From positions 4,836,001 through 4,900,000 of the forward strand of contig OZ251532.1 of assembly GCA_965243175.1 (NCBI GenBank): a stretch of 64,000 bases of DNA, read 5' to 3'. Positions 8,722 through 16,507 of this stretch are shown piece after piece (positions within the stretch are counted from its first letter, which is position 1; every line of letters begins with the position of its first letter). This stretch comes from VXYL01 sp965243175. Lineage in GTDB: Bacteria > Pseudomonadota > Gammaproteobacteria > Pseudomonadales > Azotimanducaceae. A program made the position numbers and the translations under genes. Below the pieces are notes generated by a model. That model was not told the DNA's origin and searched no databases. It saw nothing but the letters and a program-made list of their open reading frames with translations.

Positions 8722-9911
8722 CGAAGAATCCCCACATCGACGCCTTGCAGCCCTATCCGTTCGAGCGGCTGAACGCGCTGCTCGCCGGGCTGACGCCGAA
8801 TCCGCGCCACGAGCGCGTCTCGCTCTCCATCGGCGAGCCGAAGCACGCGCCGCCGGAGTTCGTCGTCGCGGCGCTCGCGGATGCCGCCCAGCTGCGGCGC
8901 GGACTCGGCGCCTATCCGCCAACCCGAGGCAGCGACGAACTGCGCGCCGCCATCGCCGCTTGGCTGCAACGCCGCTTCGGCGCCGAGGTCGATCCGGCAA
9001 CGGAAGTGCTGCCGGTGAACGGCACCCGCGAGGCGCTCTTCTCGTTCGCCCAAGCGGTGCTTTCCGGGCGCCCCGGCAGCCGCGTGCTGATGCCCAATCC
9101 GTTCTATCAGATCTACGAAGGCGCGGCGCTGCTGCGGGGTGCCGCGCCGCACTACGTTCCCGCCACCGGAGTGCCGGACTTCCAAAGCGTGGCGGAAGAG
9201 GTTTGGCAGGCGGCGGAGCTCGTCTACGTCTGCAATCCGGGCAACCCAAGCGGCGAAGTGCTGGCGCGGGCGCAGCTGGCGGACCTGGTGCGCCGCGCCC
9301 ACGAGCACGACTTCGTGGTCGCCGCCGACGAGTGCTATTCGGAAATCTACCGAGACGACGACGCCCCGCCGCCGAGCCTGCTGCAGGCGGCAGCGGACGC
9401 CGGCTTCGGCAACAGCCACTGCATGGTCTTCAACAGCCTGTCCAAGCGCTCGAACCTGCCCGGGCTGCGCTCCGGCTTCGTCGCCGGCGACGCCGAACTG
9501 ATCGCCCGCTACTACCACTACCGCACCTACCACGGCTGCGCGATGCCGGTCCACGCGGCCCACGCCAGCATCCTCGCCTGGGGCGACGAAGACCACGTGG
9601 TCGCCAATCGCGCCGCCTACCGCGCCAAGTTCGACGCCGTGCTGCCCATCCTCGCCCAAAACCTGCCGGTGGAAGCGCCGCCCGCTGGCTTCTATCTCTG
9701 GCCCCGGGTGCCGGTGGACGGCGAGGCGTTCGCGGCGCAGCTGTTCGAGGAGGAACACATCGTCGTGCTGCCGGGCGCGTACTTGGGGCGCGAGGACGGG
9801 GGCCGCAATCCCGGCGCGGACCGGGTGCGCATCGCTTTGGTAGCGCCTCTTGATGAGTGCGTTTCGGCGGTGCGACGCCTTGCGGATTTCGCACAGCGGC
9901 TGGGCGCTTGA
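8718..9911 (+). CDS. dapC: succinyldiaminopimelate transaminase
   Basis: A 397-residue PLP-dependent class I aminotransferase. It converts N-succinyl-2-amino-6-ketopimelate and glutamate to N-succinyl-LL-diaminopimelate in lysine and peptidoglycan synthesis. Recognisable features are LSIGEPKH at the N-terminus, the CNPGNPSG loop, and the PLP-lysine region NSLSKRSNLPGLRSGF near residue 240. The location between glnD and dapE is the classic neighbourhood and decides dapC over other aminotransferases. It overlaps both neighbours: ATGA with glnD and one base with dapE. dapD, often in this cluster, is not in the window. Confidence 0.94.
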   Translation: MTKNPHIDALQPYPFERLNALLAGLTPNPRHERVSLSIGEPKHAPPEFVVAALADAAQLRRGLGAYPPTRGSDELRAAIAAWLQRRFGAEVDPATEVLPVNGTREALFSFAQAVLSGRPGSRVLMPNPFYQIYEGAALLRGAAPHYVPATGVPDFQSVAEEVWQAAELVYVCNPGNPSGEVLARAQLADLVRRAHEHDFVVAADECYSEIYRDDDAPPPSLLQAAADAGFGNSHCMVFNSLSKRSNLPGLRSGFVAGDAELIARYYHYRTYHGCAMPVHAAHASILAWGDEDHVVANRAAYRAKFDAVLPILAQNLPVEAPPAGFYLWPRVPVDGEAFAAQLFEEEHIVVLPGAYLGREDGGRNPGADRVRIALVAPLDECVSAVRRLADFAQRLGA

Positions 9912-11056
9912 TGGACGACGCTGTGCAAAGCGAGGTGTTGGCGCTCACCGAGGCGCTGGTGCAACGGCCCTCCGTGTCGCCGCAGGACGAAGGCTGCCAA
10001 GCGCTCCTCGGCGAGCGGCTCGGAGGCGCTGGCTTCACGGTTGAGCCGATGCCCTTCGGCCCCGTGAGCAACTTCTGGGCGACCCACGGCGAGGGGAAGC
10101 CGACGCTGATCTTCGCCGGCCACACGGACGTGGTGCCGCCGGGGCCGCTCGCCGAGTGGAAGTCGCCGCCTTTCCAACCGACCTTGCGCGACGGCTTCCT
10201 CTACGGACGCGGCGCGGCGGACATGAAATCGAGCCTGGCGGCGATGGTCGTCGCCACCGAGCGCTTCGTCGCCAAACACCCCGACCACCGCGGCACGTTG
10301 GCGTTCCTGATCACCAGCGACGAAGAAGCGGACGCCGTGGACGGCACCGTGCGCGTGGTTGAGGCGCTGCGCCAACGCGACGTGGACTTGGACTTCTGCG
10401 TGGTCGGCGAACCATCCTCCAGCGAACGCCTCGGCGACGTAGTACGCATCGGCCGGCGCGGTTCCCTAAGCGGAAGCGCTGTCGTCAAGGGCGTACAGGG
10501 CCACGTCGCCTACCCCGACTTGGCGGACAACCCCATCCACCGGGCGGCCGGCGCATTGCACGAGTTGGCGAACACGCGCTGGGACGAAGGCGACGAGGAC
10601 TTCCCGCCGACCAGCTTCCAAGTCTCCAACGTCAACGCCGGCACTGGCGCTGGCAACGTCATCCCAGGCGAGCTGGCCTGCGAGTTCAACTTCCGCTTCA
10701 GCCCCCGCCAGCAACCGGAAGCACTCCGCGCTGCGGTCGCCAACACATTCGCCAAGGCCGGCGCCGACTGCGCCATCGACTGGCGACTCTCCGGCAATCC
10801 CTTCATCACCCGCGGCGGCGAACTGATCGCCGCCGTGCGCGACGCCATCGCCGAAACATGCGGCATCGAGACCCAGACTTCGACCTCCGGCGGCACGTCC
10901 GACGGACGCTTCATCGCGCCAGCCGGGGCCCAAGTGGTGGAGTTCGGCCCCGTCAACGCAACCATCCACAAAGTGAACGAGCGCGTGGATGTGGCGTCCC
11001 TCGGCCCATTGGCGCAGGTCTACGAACAGATCGCCGCCCGCCTGCTGGCACCGTGA
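9911..11056 (+). CDS. dapE: succinyl-diaminopimelate desuccinylase
   Basis: A 381-residue M20 zinc hydrolase that hydrolyses N-succinyl-LL-diaminopimelate to LL-DAP and succinate. Zinc-site motifs are FAGHTDVVPPG near residue 68, GRGAADMKSS near 98, and the catalytic-glutamate region ITSDEEADA near 135. The C-terminal STSGGTSDGRF and VEFGPVNATIHKVNE are typical of DapE. The ATG at 9911 overlaps the dapC stop by one base. An upstream in-frame ATG at 9857 lies deep inside dapC and is less likely. It is followed by a gspN-like gene through a GTGA overlap. Confidence 0.96.
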   Translation: MDDAVQSEVLALTEALVQRPSVSPQDEGCQALLGERLGGAGFTVEPMPFGPVSNFWATHGEGKPTLIFAGHTDVVPPGPLAEWKSPPFQPTLRDGFLYGRGAADMKSSLAAMVVATERFVAKHPDHRGTLAFLITSDEEADAVDGTVRVVEALRQRDVDLDFCVVGEPSSSERLGDVVRIGRRGSLSGSAVVKGVQGHVAYPDLADNPIHRAAGALHELANTRWDEGDEDFPPTSFQVSNVNAGTGAGNVIPGELACEFNFRFSPRQQPEALRAAVANTFAKAGADCAIDWRLSGNPFITRGGELIAAVRDAIAETCGIETQTSTSGGTSDGRFIAPAGAQVVEFGPVNATIHKVNERVDVASLGPLAQVYEQIAARLLAP

Positions 11057-11835
11057 AGTGGCTGCGATGGAGCCTGTTCGGCTTCGCCGCCGCGCTGATC
11101 TTCGCCATCGCGCTGGCCCCGGCAAGGGTGATCCTGCCAGCAACGCCCGGCCTTGCCGACGCGCAGGGGCCGTGGTGGCGCGGCAATGCGGCCGTGTTGC
11201 ACGACGGCGCAGCGATCGGGCGCATCTTCTGGACTCTCGACCCCTTGGCGCTGCTGCGAGCGAAAATCGCCGCCCACTGGCGCTTCCAAGGCGCCGGGGA
11301 GCGCCTCGCAGGGCATGTCGCCCACGGCTTCCAAGGCTTCGCCCTCGACGCCTCCGGGGAAGTCGCCGCAGCCGCCCTTATCGGGGCCTTTGCCGCCTAC
11401 GGCATCGACCTCCCCGGCACCTTCGCCATCGACGAGCTGCACCTTCGCAACGACGCCGGGACGCTCTCCGCAAGCGGCGCGCTGCGCTGGTCCGGCGGGC
11501 CAACGACGTACACCCTCGCCAGACGCACCCGCGCAGTGGATTTGCCAGCGATGACCGCGACATTGGCGACCCAGGACGGCACCGCCTCGCTGGAGGTGCG
11601 TTCCGCCACGCAAGGGGCGAACCCCTCGGCACCGCTGCTCGAAGTCCGCTTGCAGGCCGACGGCTGGCTTCGGATACGCCTGACCAAGCGCTTCCTGGCG
11701 CTCGCCGGAAACCCTTGGCCAGGCAACGCAGCCGACGACGACTTCGTGATCGCCGTCGCGGAACGCTGCTTCGATCCCCCGGAGGACCAAGCCGACGACT
11801 TGGCCGTCCTCCTACAGAGCAATTTCACATGTTGA
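11053..11835 (+). CDS. type II secretion protein N-like (GspN)
   Basis: A 260-residue protein with one N-terminal membrane segment (LFGFAAALIFAIALAPARVI) followed by a periplasmic beta-rich region. The PWWRGNAAVL segment and overall layout resemble GspN/T2SS protein N, an accessory inner-membrane component of type II secretion. The GTG start overlaps the dapE stop (GTGA). No other gsp gene occurs in the window, so the protein is either an orphan or works with a cluster elsewhere. Its last part recurs, decayed, at about 15366-15560. The family call is from pattern recognition and moderately secure. Confidence 0.65.
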   Translation: MKWLRWSLFGFAAALIFAIALAPARVILPATPGLADAQGPWWRGNAAVLHDGAAIGRIFWTLDPLALLRAKIAAHWRFQGAGERLAGHVAHGFQGFALDASGEVAAAALIGAFAAYGIDLPGTFAIDELHLRNDAGTLSASGALRWSGGPTTYTLARRTRAVDLPAMTATLATQDGTASLEVRSATQGANPSAPLLEVRLQADGWLRIRLTKRFLALAGNPWPGNAADDDFVIAVAERCFDPPEDQADDLAVLLQSNFTC

Positions 11836-11859
11836 ACCCGTCGCCCCGCACGACACCGC

Positions 11860-12393
11860 TCATTCGCGGTCTTCGCCGATCAACGCCCGCAAAATAGCGT
11901 GTCGCTGGGCGTCGAGCCCCGGCACGTCGTCCAGTCGCCCCACCAGCACGGTGCGTCGAACGATCCCCCGTTCCAGCAGCGCCGCGCAGAACGCCCGATC
12001 CTTCGGGCGTCCGGCGACCGCCTTGGCGAGCCAGAGGTCGTGCGGTTCCAAGCACAGCGCCGTCACGTCGCCCATGGCAGCCGACCGATAGCGCACGAGC
12101 CGCTCTTGCCAACCCCGCGGCAGCACCGCCGTGTTCGGCGTCACGCCCTGCACGTAGAACCCGAACGTCTCCTGGAACATCGACAGCTCGCCAATCGCCC
12201 CGTCGAGCAAGTCGGCGAAAGCGCCCTCGTCGTCGCCGAGCACGGCGATGTCCACCTCCATCGAGCGCTCTGCTTCGGGGATAAGCTGGTCGGTAGACCC
12301 GTGAACGGCTTGGCTGCCGATCACGAGCACTTCGACCGCATTGACCACCGCCGCAGCCGCTCGAACGGCATGCTCGAACTGATCCTTGGTCAC
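11860..12393 (-). CDS. nucleotidyltransferase-fold protein (DUF6036-like)
   Basis: A 177-residue protein with VLVIGSQAVHGS near residue 20 and ERSMEVDIAVLGDDE near 45. This is a GS...E-x-D pattern of the minimal or AbiEii-like nucleotidyltransferase fold. The GTG start overlaps the stop of the upstream helical protein (GTGA, 12390-12393), the usual arrangement of paired type IV-like toxin/antitoxin genes. It converges on the gspN-like gene with only 24 bases between stops. The final codons (ending ALIGEDRE) have a relic copy at 15765-15845. The toxin role is inferred only. Confidence 0.65.
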   Translation of the reverse strand: MTKDQFEHAVRAAAAVVNAVEVLVIGSQAVHGSTDQLIPEAERSMEVDIAVLGDDEGAFADLLDGAIGELSMFQETFGFYVQGVTPNTAVLPRGWQERLVRYRSAAMGDVTALCLEPHDLWLAKAVAGRPKDRAFCAALLERGIVRRTVLVGRLDDVPGLDAQRHAILRALIGEDRE

Positions 12394-12725
12394 CGCTCGC
12401 CTCGCCGGAAAGCCAACAAGACATCCCTGCGCTCCCGCGCCGAGAGGATGCCCGCAAACGGCGAAACATGGCGCATCTCGTCCGCCAGCGGCCCCGGTTC
12501 CATCAGCCGCTCCGCCAGTACCGGCGGCGGCAACGCCAGCCACGAACGCCAGCGCACCCACAACGCCGCGGCGTGGGGATGCAGCTCCTCAAGCCGCGCA
12601 AGGTGAGCGATTGCTCGCCCGCATACGCGCTCGGGATCATCAAGTAGCGCCTCGGCGAGGACACGATGGAACGCCAAAGCGCGACGGCTCTCCCGCGTGT
12701 CCGTGTACTGCGGCTCGTTTTCCAT
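12390..12725 (-). CDS. small helical protein, partner of the nucleotidyltransferase gene
   Basis: A 111-residue, Arg/Leu/Ala-rich, predicted all-helical protein. I do not recognise a named family. Its C-terminal pattern (HVSPFAGILSARERRDVL) resembles the tails of small antitoxin-like regulators that precede nucleotidyltransferase toxins. It is co-directional with the nucleotidyltransferase gene and overlaps it by four bases. The 267 bases upstream of it (12726-12992) hold no recognisable gene. Confidence 0.55.
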   Translation of the reverse strand: MENEPQYTDTRESRRALAFHRVLAEALLDDPERVCGRAIAHLARLEELHPHAAALWVRWRSWLALPPPVLAERLMEPGPLADEMRHVSPFAGILSARERRDVLLAFRRGER

Positions 12726-12992
12726 CGTCTCGTCAGCCCGCTTCGCCAGTCGCCTCGGCCAAGGAGCGTAGCAAGGTCGCCGCCAACGCGCCCACGCATC
12801 GGGGTGTGCGTCACAGACCCTTCCGGGTTACCGTCAGCCCGTCCGACGACGTGTTGAACGCTGCGGAAGCCCTCGGCTCAAATGCTTACGGTTTTTCCCT
12901 GTCTCGGCGTCTCGGCACCAGCTTGAGCAGCTGGCCGAATATCGTGCTATGGTGCGCCACGGCTTGGTTCCCCTGTGTTCCGATTGGCCTGC

Positions 12993-13337
12993 TCATCCGC
13001 TACCACCACCGATGTGCTGTCCATTGGCGTCGTGCTTGTGCGCCCAATTTTGATACGCGTTCAAGTACTGCACATTGTGGCCGGCGGCGATCTGCTCCAA
13101 GTCTTCGTCCATCAGCCTAGCTGGTGGCGGCAATACGAGGTGCATAGTGGTCGCGCTGTCCTCGTGAACCGTCACCGACAGCGACCCCGGCAAGCGGACG
13201 CCGAGCGCGTCTTGGATCGCAGCCTTTGGATTGGCGATCAGGTGTGCCCTGAAGTGCTCGTCTTCAGTGGCTTTGCCGACGAGCTCCGATCGCAGCTCTC
13301 CGTGGGTTTTCATGTTCGGCACCATTGGGACACTCAT
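12993..13337 (-). CDS. NHLP (nitrile hydratase-like leader) RiPP precursor peptide
   Basis: A precursor of about 114 residues. Its leader matches the NHLP pattern: KATEDEHFRAHLIANPKAAI, then DALGVRLPGSLSVTVHED and MHLVLPPP, ending DEDLEQIAAG. The IAAG is the likely protease site, followed by a roughly 27-residue core rich in N, H, Q and G and lacking Cys (HNVQYLNAYQNWAHKHD..., ending GGGSG). NHLP leaders feed lanthipeptide, thiazole/oxazole or proteusin tailoring enzymes. None is visible in this window, so the precursor is an orphan here. Possible starts are 13337, 13325 and 13313; none has a clear ribosome site, and the first lies just after the predicted promoter. An IS element sits upstream. 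Confidence 0.82.
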   Translation of the reverse strand: MSVPMVPNMKTHGELRSELVGKATEDEHFRAHLIANPKAAIQDALGVRLPGSLSVTVHEDSATTMHLVLPPPARLMDEDLEQIAAGHNVQYLNAYQNWAHKHDANGQHIGGGSG

Positions 13338-13345
13338 CGCAGCCC

Positions 13346-13375
13346 AATCTACTGTGCCGTAATGCCCTAAGTCAA
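13346..13375 (-). promoter_or_regulatory. candidate sigma70 promoter of the NHLP precursor gene
   Basis: On the minus strand TTGACT (13375-13370) and TAGATT (13351-13346) are spaced by 18 bases. Transcription would start about at the ATG of 13337, so the mRNA may be leaderless or start at one of the two downstream ATGs. The IS target duplication ends about 10 bases upstream of the -35 region. Confidence 0.4.
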
Positions 13376-13394
13376 CCAAAATACGGCCCGCGTG

Positions 13395-13415
13395 CAGGGC
13401 AATCGCATATGGATT
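13395..13415. repeat. left terminal inverted repeat of the ISAs1-family IS
   Basis: Identical over 21 bases to the reverse complement of 14601-14621. It is preceded by the first copy of the 10-base target duplication. Confidence 0.95.
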
Positions 13416-13421
13416 TACCGC

Positions 13422-14533
13422 CTACTCACGCCTGCGGATGCCCCGGATCATGTCGAGCAGGACGTCGTCGTTGCGCTGGGCGCGGGCGAACTTGCGCCGG
13501 ACGGACCGCTTGTCGGGATCCATCCGGGCGATGTTCAGCGCCAGCCGGCGGACGACGCCGAGGCAGGCGGCGCCGTTGCCCTTGCGGTTGCGCGCCTGGT
13601 CTTCGTCCATCGACACGTCGAGCACCCAGTGCAGGCCGTTCTCGATGGTCCAGTGGGAGCGGACGATGCGGCCGAAACGCTCGGCCGAAGGCTTGCCGCT
13701 GAGCAGGAAGTAGCGGGCGTCGGCGCTCTCCGACCCGTCGGCCAGGCGCCGCTCCCCGACCACCTTGCCGATGGCCGACAGGCCGGGCCAGTCGTGGCGC
13801 TCCTGCAGCCAGCCGACGTCGTGGCAGACCGTCGCGGTGCGCGTCTCGACGCGCCCGTGCCCCTTGTCAACCTGTTGATGCGACAGGAGTTCCGCCGACT
13901 TCGGGGGATTGTCCAGATACTCGACCACGTCCGCGTGCATGGCGCCCTGGTTGCGCTTCAACTGCAGCGCGTAGTCGCCGTCCTTGGCCACGATCGCCGC
14001 CGCGGACCCGCGCTGCGCGTGCATTGCGTCCGCGGTCACCGTGCGCCCCTTCACGTCCAGCAGCTCCAGCAGTTCCGGCAGCGCCGGGATCTCGTTCGAC
14101 TTGCCGTCCACCTTCACCTGCGCCAGCGTCAGCTTCGCCTCCGCCGCGAACGCCTGCAGCAGGTGCGTCGGCGACCGCTCCGAGGCCGTCTCGAACGACC
14201 GCCGCAGCGCCTTGCCGTCCACCGCCACCACGTCGCCGAGCTCGTCCGCCCAGTCCTGCGCCAGGCGCAGCAGCGCCTTTGCAGACCCGCCGGGTCCAGC
14301 TTCCGGAACAGCCGCGAGAACGTGTCGTGGCTCGGAATGCCGTTCTCGAGCGTCAGGTACCGCCGCAGCCATTCCTCCCGCTCGCGCCCGAAGTCCTCCA
14401 TGTCGACGCAGGTGCGCCCGCTGGTGAGCATCGCCAGCAGGGCGAGCACCAGCATCTCGTGCAGGTCGTGGCGCTTGGCGTTTCCCCGCCTCGGGTCCTC
14501 AACGTCTTGAAAGACAAAGAGAAGTTCCCGCAT
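13422..14533 (-). pseudogene. ISAs1-family transposase, frameshifted
   Basis: Starting at the ATG of 14533, the frame reads MRELLFVFQDVEDPRRGNAK and continues with the family N-terminus up to FRKLDPAG near 14285. There the sense frame shifts to one that resumes AKALLRLAQDWADELGDVVAVDGKALRR and runs to the stop at 13422. The joined protein would be about 370 residues, the normal family size, with the DDE segments VAVDGKALRR, VTADAMHAQ and HWTIENGLHWVLDV. One base lost near 14280-14290 explains the break. Either the copy is inactive, a programmed frameshift operates, or the base is an assembly error. Confidence 0.88.
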
Positions 14534-14600
14534 GTCGTCTCTCCTTCCTTGGATCGAGACGCCAATTCTGCACCATCCCCCTCTCGCCACGCCACGCCGC

Positions 14601-14621
14601 AATCCATATGCGATTGCCCTG
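14601..14621. repeat. right terminal inverted repeat of the ISAs1-family IS
   Basis: Perfect 21-base inverted copy of 13395-13415, followed by the second copy of target duplication GGCCCGCGTG (14622-14631). Confidence 0.95.
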
Positions 14622-14666
14622 GGCCCGCGTGCGCGTTGGACTGGTCGAAGCGAAGCGTCTTCGCCG

Positions 14667-15200
14667 CTAGTGCAACATCGCATAGGAGAATCCGGCTGCC
14701 TTCTCGAATGCGCTGCCGATGGCGAGCAGACGCCCCTCGTCCAGATGTCGGCCAATGAGCTGGAAGGTGCGCGGCATCCCGTCGCTGCCGACATCCAGCG
14801 GCATGGTAAGCGTGGGGCTTCCCGAATAGTCGAACGGGGCGGTGAAGCGGACGAACCGCGCCGGACGATCGAACTGCGCGGCCGGCGTGCGCTCCGCGGC
14901 CGGCACCCGGCACACCATGCAGGGGGCGATCAGGGCATCCACATTGGCCAGCACCTCGCCCAAGCCCAGGCAGAAAGCAGAGCGTTCCCGCTCCAGCCGG
15001 TGGTACTCGTCGTCGCCGGCTTGCAAGCCCGGTTCCAACAAGGCGGCCAGGCTAGAGCCGTACTCGTCCTTGCGCGCGGGGTAGGTGGCGGCATGGGCGC
15101 GCGTGCATTCCACGCCGCAAGTGATCGACCAGCCGTCTATCAGCGCCAGAGCATCCGGCACCTGCACCTCCACGCAATCGGCGCCGAGATCGCCGAGCAC
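14667..15200 (-). pseudogene. amidase-signature family protein, C-terminal fragment
   Basis: An open frame of about 177 codons matching the C-terminal third of amidase-signature enzymes (GatA/AtzF type): an ALIAPCMVCRVP strand, then FTAPFDYSGSPTLTMPLD and the terminal FQLIGRHLDEGRLLAIGSAFE. The catalytic Ser-Ser-Lys triad and N-terminal two thirds are missing. Upstream of 15200 the frame closes within a few codons, and the sequence turns into a relic of the gspN locus. The gene was therefore cut by rearrangement. Substrate cannot be inferred. It is probably non-functional. Confidence 0.75.
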
Positions 15201-15365
15201 CGCTAGGGAAGGTCTGATCTAATGGCGATCTGGCGCGCAGGTCTGCCATCGTCGGCCTTGGTCGCCTTTTTTGCCCTCCGACTGCCCGTGGACGGGCGAG
15301 TTCGGGACGTTTCCGCGCCGATTCCAGCGCTTTTTGATCGCCGAACATCGTCGGCGGACGTACGC

Positions 15366-15560
15366 CTGGCGCACCGCTGCTCGAAGTCCGCCGATGGCTG
15401 GCTGCGGATACGCCTGACCAAGCGCTTGCTGGAGCTCGCCGGGAACCCTTGGCCGGGCAAGCAGCCGACGACGACTTCTTGATCGCCGTCGCCGGACAAT
15501 GCTTCGAGCTCCCCAGCGGGCCGCACCGCGACGGCTTAGCTGTCTTGGTGACGAACGGCC
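15366..15560 (+). pseudogene. relic of gspN-like gene 3' end (paralogous copy)
   Basis: Nucleotides closely match 11625-11815 of the gspN-like gene. One frame gives DGWLRIRLTKRLLELAGNPW and, after a one-base shift near 15455, another gives ADDDFLIAVAGQCFELPSGP. The intact gene has DGWLRIRLTKRFLALAGNPW and ADDDFVIAVAERCFDPPEDQ. There is also a short deletion after EVR. It is a truncated, frameshifted copy. Confidence 0.75.
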
Positions 15561-15764
15561 ACGGCACGGTCGCCCGCTTCAACGCCGACACGCTGGAACT
15601 GCGCCACGCCGCGACGACCCGCTTCCCGGACCTCAAGTGGGACAACCACTTGACGTCCATTCGCGCCGACCACGTGCCCAGACCCGGCGCTTTCGCTGCA
15701 TCGCCGCCACGCTCCCTCGGGTGAGAGGCAGACGGCGCGGTGGCCCGTCGTCTCCGGACGCCGC

Positions 15765-15845
15765 TCACTCGCTGTCTTCGCCGATCAACGAGTGCAACAC
15801 GGCTCGACGTTCGGCAGCCGGTTCCGCGCTCACGTTCACCTCCGC
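15765..15845 (-). pseudogene. relic of nucleotidyltransferase gene 3' end (paralogous copy)
   Basis: Read on the minus strand, the last codons give RRAVLHSLIGEDSE and stop, matching RHAILRALIGEDRE and stop of the gene at 11860-12393. It lies downstream of, and convergent with, the gspN relic, exactly as in the intact locus. The duplicated unit therefore spanned the end of both genes. Homology fades upstream within about 20 codons. Confidence 0.65.
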
Positions 15846-16190
15846 CGAGCTCGAAACGGGCAGCGACCACTTGGCCGGCAGTCTTGGCGACGGCTACGGC
15901 CAGTGGCGGCGCGGGTACGTTCCGACGAACCGATCGCCGTGATGAGCCTGCTGGAAACGTCGGGCGGCCTTTGGCCATCATGTCGGCGGTCACGGCGGAC
16001 TGACCGACTGCGAATGCCTACCGTGGCAGGGATGCGAGCGCGGGAGGAACGGTCCGCGCACCCGGGACGCAGCATCACCCAGAGCCGCCGCCGGTCGATC
16101 TGCGGACGCCATTGCCAAGGAGCGGGTAGACTCCTGCGCCTCAAGCAGAATGGCCTGTCGAGGGCCGGCACCGAAAGGGAGGGAAGAGCA

Positions 16191-16355
16191 GTGAAGAAGT
16201 GGCAGTGCGCGACTTGCGGATTCATCTACGACGAAGCGGAGGGGCTGCCGGACGAGGGCATTGCGCCCGGCACGCGCTGGGCGGACGTGCCCGAGGACTG
16301 GGTATGCCCGGAGTGCGCGACGCCGAAGTCGGACTTCGACATGGTGGAGATCTGA
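16191..16355 (+). CDS. rubredoxin
   Basis: A 54-residue iron protein with the two Cys knuckles CATCGFIYDE and CPECATPKSDF that bind one Fe as Fe(SCys)4, with an aromatic core (W4, Y13, W37). It is a cytosolic electron carrier, often serving alkane hydroxylases or oxidative-stress enzymes; no partner is adjacent. The GTG start follows a good ribosome site (GAGGGAAGA). Longer in-frame starts exist upstream but run into degraded sequence. Intact and of standard size. Confidence 0.95.
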   Translation: MKKWQCATCGFIYDEAEGLPDEGIAPGTRWADVPEDWVCPECATPKSDFDMVEI

Positions 16356-16507
16356 ACCGCCTCAAGTCCTTCGTCGAATGGCGGAACAAGCAGCGAACGC
16401 GGGGAACTGCGCTGGCTGACACCGGCTGGTGCGCAACTTGCTAAGCTCGTCGGTCGAGGGATGGCGCTTAGGCGTCTTCGCGCCAGAGGCGCAACGGGAG
16501 GGGTCGC

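Larger units (their letters stand above)
13395..14621 (-). mobile_element. ISAs1-family insertion sequence
   Basis: A 1227-base element with perfect 21-base terminal inverted repeats (13395-13415 and 14601-14621, beginning CAGGGCAATCGCATATGG). It is flanked by a perfect 10-base target duplication GGCCCGCGTG (13385-13394 and 14622-14631). Exact ends and duplication indicate a recent insertion. The single transposase gene is on the minus strand and frameshifted. The element landed between the amidase remnant and the NHLP precursor gene, upstream of the latter's promoter. Confidence 0.93.
15205..16190. other. degraded intergenic region without intact genes
   Basis: Nearly 1 kb with no convincing intact gene. 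It contains a relic of the gspN-like 3' end (15366-15560), a relic of the nucleotidyltransferase 3' end (15765-15845), and unassigned sequence between them. The junction at 15200-15225 (TAGGGAAGGTCTGATCTAAT) looks like an insertion-sequence terminus, but no partner end was found. Several long open frames here on both strands have no family features. Confidence 0.6.

Noticed and set aside
5809..9249. 1146-codon open frame on the minus strand
   Set aside because: It is antisense to map, glnD and dapC and has no domain features; long shadow frames are expected in DNA this GC-rich.
13325..14510. plus-strand frames over the ISAs1 element
   Set aside because: Antisense to the transposase; the transposase motifs and IS ends explain the segment.
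15200..15225. possible insertion-sequence terminus (GGGAAGGTCTGATCT)
   Set aside because: No matching inverted end or target duplication was found, so it is noted only as a rearrangement scar.
15052..15993. 313-codon minus-strand frame in the degraded region
   Set aside because: It crosses the amidase fragment and two relics in other frames and has no recognised family.
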